From: Paenibacillus sedimenti
GTDB lineage: Bacteria > Bacillota > Bacilli > Paenibacillales > NBRC-103111
DNA: 64,000 nucleotides
NCBI RefSeq assembly: GCF_014534655.1
Contig: NZ_JACVVD010000001.1
Coordinates: 62,001 to 126,000 of the forward strand
Reading direction: 5' to 3'
Translations under genes and position numbers: made by a program
Shown: in pieces, positions 63,101 through 64,000 of the stretch
How the letters are laid out: the number at the start of each line of letters is the position of its first letter
Numbering within the stretch: position 1 is the stretch's first letter
The notes under the pieces: generated by a model
What the model was told of the DNA's origin: nothing
The model's input: the letters and a program-made list of their open reading frames with translations, nothing else
Database searches by the model: none

Positions 63101-64000
63101 TCAGATTGGAGCAGGAGATGATTCCTATCGCGCTAAGCTTGATTTAACGGCACCGGTATCGTGGCTTGGCGAAACGATATGGCGTGACGATCGCATTGGC
63201 GATATTTCGGCAGGCAGAGCAACGGTTAACGGAGCTTCAATTGCTATCCAATCCGTTAATGGCAAAGGTTTAGGCGATGGCGATGATCATAATATTTATA
63301 AAAGAGATATTCATGATTCTTTGCATTATGTAAATCAAGTGACAGCAGGGAATAGTTTCATAAGTACTAAAATCGATTTATATGACGGGGCCGCAAGCGG
63401 AATTATGATGCGTGATAAATTGGATTCCAATGCACGTTATATTTATTTTGGCGCAGATCAAGATGGAAATCTCGTACTGCAGAACCGTACGAAAGATTCC
63501 AGACATACATTTACGGATCTCAAGATGAGTCCATTCAATGCCGGGCTCATAGGATTCCATGCGGACGATTTTCCGTATATTAAATTGGTACGCGACTACG
63601 ATTCGCATTTCATTCATGCTTACGTGTCTAGGGACGGCACGGATTGGATCATGGTGAAGAAATTATTCACCCCATTCCCTTACGCAGTCTATGCGGGAAT
63701 CACGACTGCGAAGAATGCGCAGTTCAGTGATGTAACCGTAGAAGAAACGGCTCGCGGTATCATTTATCCTTATCTTCAAAGAGTGAATAATGGCGTTTCT
63801 CTTTCCTGGAACAAACCGAAACAAGCCGTCAGCTTCAGTTTGTATCGCACCTATGATAAGGAGACCAGCTTAACAGATCTTGTATTTAAGGAAGGTACTA
63901 CCGAGCTGGTGGAAGGCTCGCCATGGACCACTCTCGTTTCGAATTCGATGGTGATGTCATTTACTGACAAGGAGACGGGCTTTGAGGATTCACCGGGTTA
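60131..64000 (+). pseudogene. Large secreted polysaccharide-active-type protein, frameshifted and cut by the window edge
   Basis: ATG 60131 follows AAGGAGG at 60118-60124 and begins a signal peptide ending VYAEA. Then come a beta-sandwich region (SLPRIPEDIQGGELTFTM) and, from about 60900, a helical domain with GGHQGDWGGYYGALGEA that looks like an (alpha/alpha) barrel. At TTTT 61166-61169 the frame shifts. One extra T gives a stop at 61220; removing it restores FAFQALLDQPFITGAVAG and a frame open to the window end. That part holds the rest of the barrel, an FN3 domain (about 62890-63130), a concanavalin-like module and the start of another FN3. A recent mutation, phase variation or a sequencing error are all possible. 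Substrate not recognised. Confidence 0.75.

Noticed and set aside
1-64000. CRISPR array, prophage, integrative element or tRNA genes
   Set aside because: No regularly spaced short direct repeats with unique spacers, no phage structural or integrase genes, and no tRNA-like cloverleaf were seen. Repeats found are coding tandem repeats or isolated hairpins.

Overview
The window reads as a chromosomal segment of a Paenibacillus-like member of the Bacillota (Paenibacillaceae). The signs are a Spo0E-type sporulation phosphatase, repeated sugar ABC importers with separate lipoprotein, permease and permease genes, YesM/YesN-type two-component systems, AraC regulators with membrane sensor domains, ECF sigma/anti-sigma pairs, strong AGGAGG ribosome sites with frequent GTG and TTG starts, and very large secreted multidomain proteins. 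No rRNA, tRNA, CRISPR array, replication origin or intact mobile element was seen. Genus-level assignment is inference.

Layout. 1-6240: the end of a chemotaxis receptor, a Spo0E-like protein, then a three-gene operon of solute-binding lipoprotein, sensor kinase and response regulator. 6240-7220: decayed sequence holding a symmetric four-copy 23-nt repeat. 7224-11770: a LplB/LplC/LplA-type importer followed by a Gfo/Idh/MocA oxidoreductase pseudogene. 11858-21180: a YesS-like membrane AraC regulator, a second importer, a GH78 alpha-L-rhamnosidase and a broken AraC gene. 21420-28740: a fructan-type locus with a divergent AraC regulator, a family 1 importer, GH172 (DUF2961) and GH32. 28740-36044: a PfpI-family gene, then a nickel/peptide/opine-type ABC importer translationally coupled to a MATE exporter. 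36357-38526: an ECF sigma/anti-sigma pair. 38530-39270: debris with Mrr and sulfotransferase remnants.

39328-47462 is dominated by RCC1-type beta-propeller repeats. A 1947-residue secreted protein on the minus strand alternates carbohydrate-binding-like modules, FN3 domains and two RCC1 propellers. A decayed RCC1 stub lies just upstream of it, and a cytoplasmic seven-repeat RCC1-like protein lies further on, with an IS6-family transposase relic between them. 47826-49240 is a broken sigma gene beside an intact DUF4871-like partner. 49547-59810 is a mosaic of small metabolic and regulatory genes: dihydrofolate-reductase-like, haloalkane dehalogenase-like, HxlR, DUF1801, VOC, MocR/DoxX, MBL-fold, AHSA1 and SMP-30-like. 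Truncated genes and dispersed hairpin repeats are scattered among them. 60131 to the end is a large secreted, probably polysaccharide-active protein with one frameshift in a T tract; it runs off the window.

How the genes work together: the first half is a set of plant-polysaccharide uptake modules (rhamnose-containing oligosaccharides, fructans, one unknown sugar). In each, an importer delivers oligosaccharides to cytoplasmic glycosidases under an adjacent regulator. The second half is accessory sequence with clear signs of gene loss.
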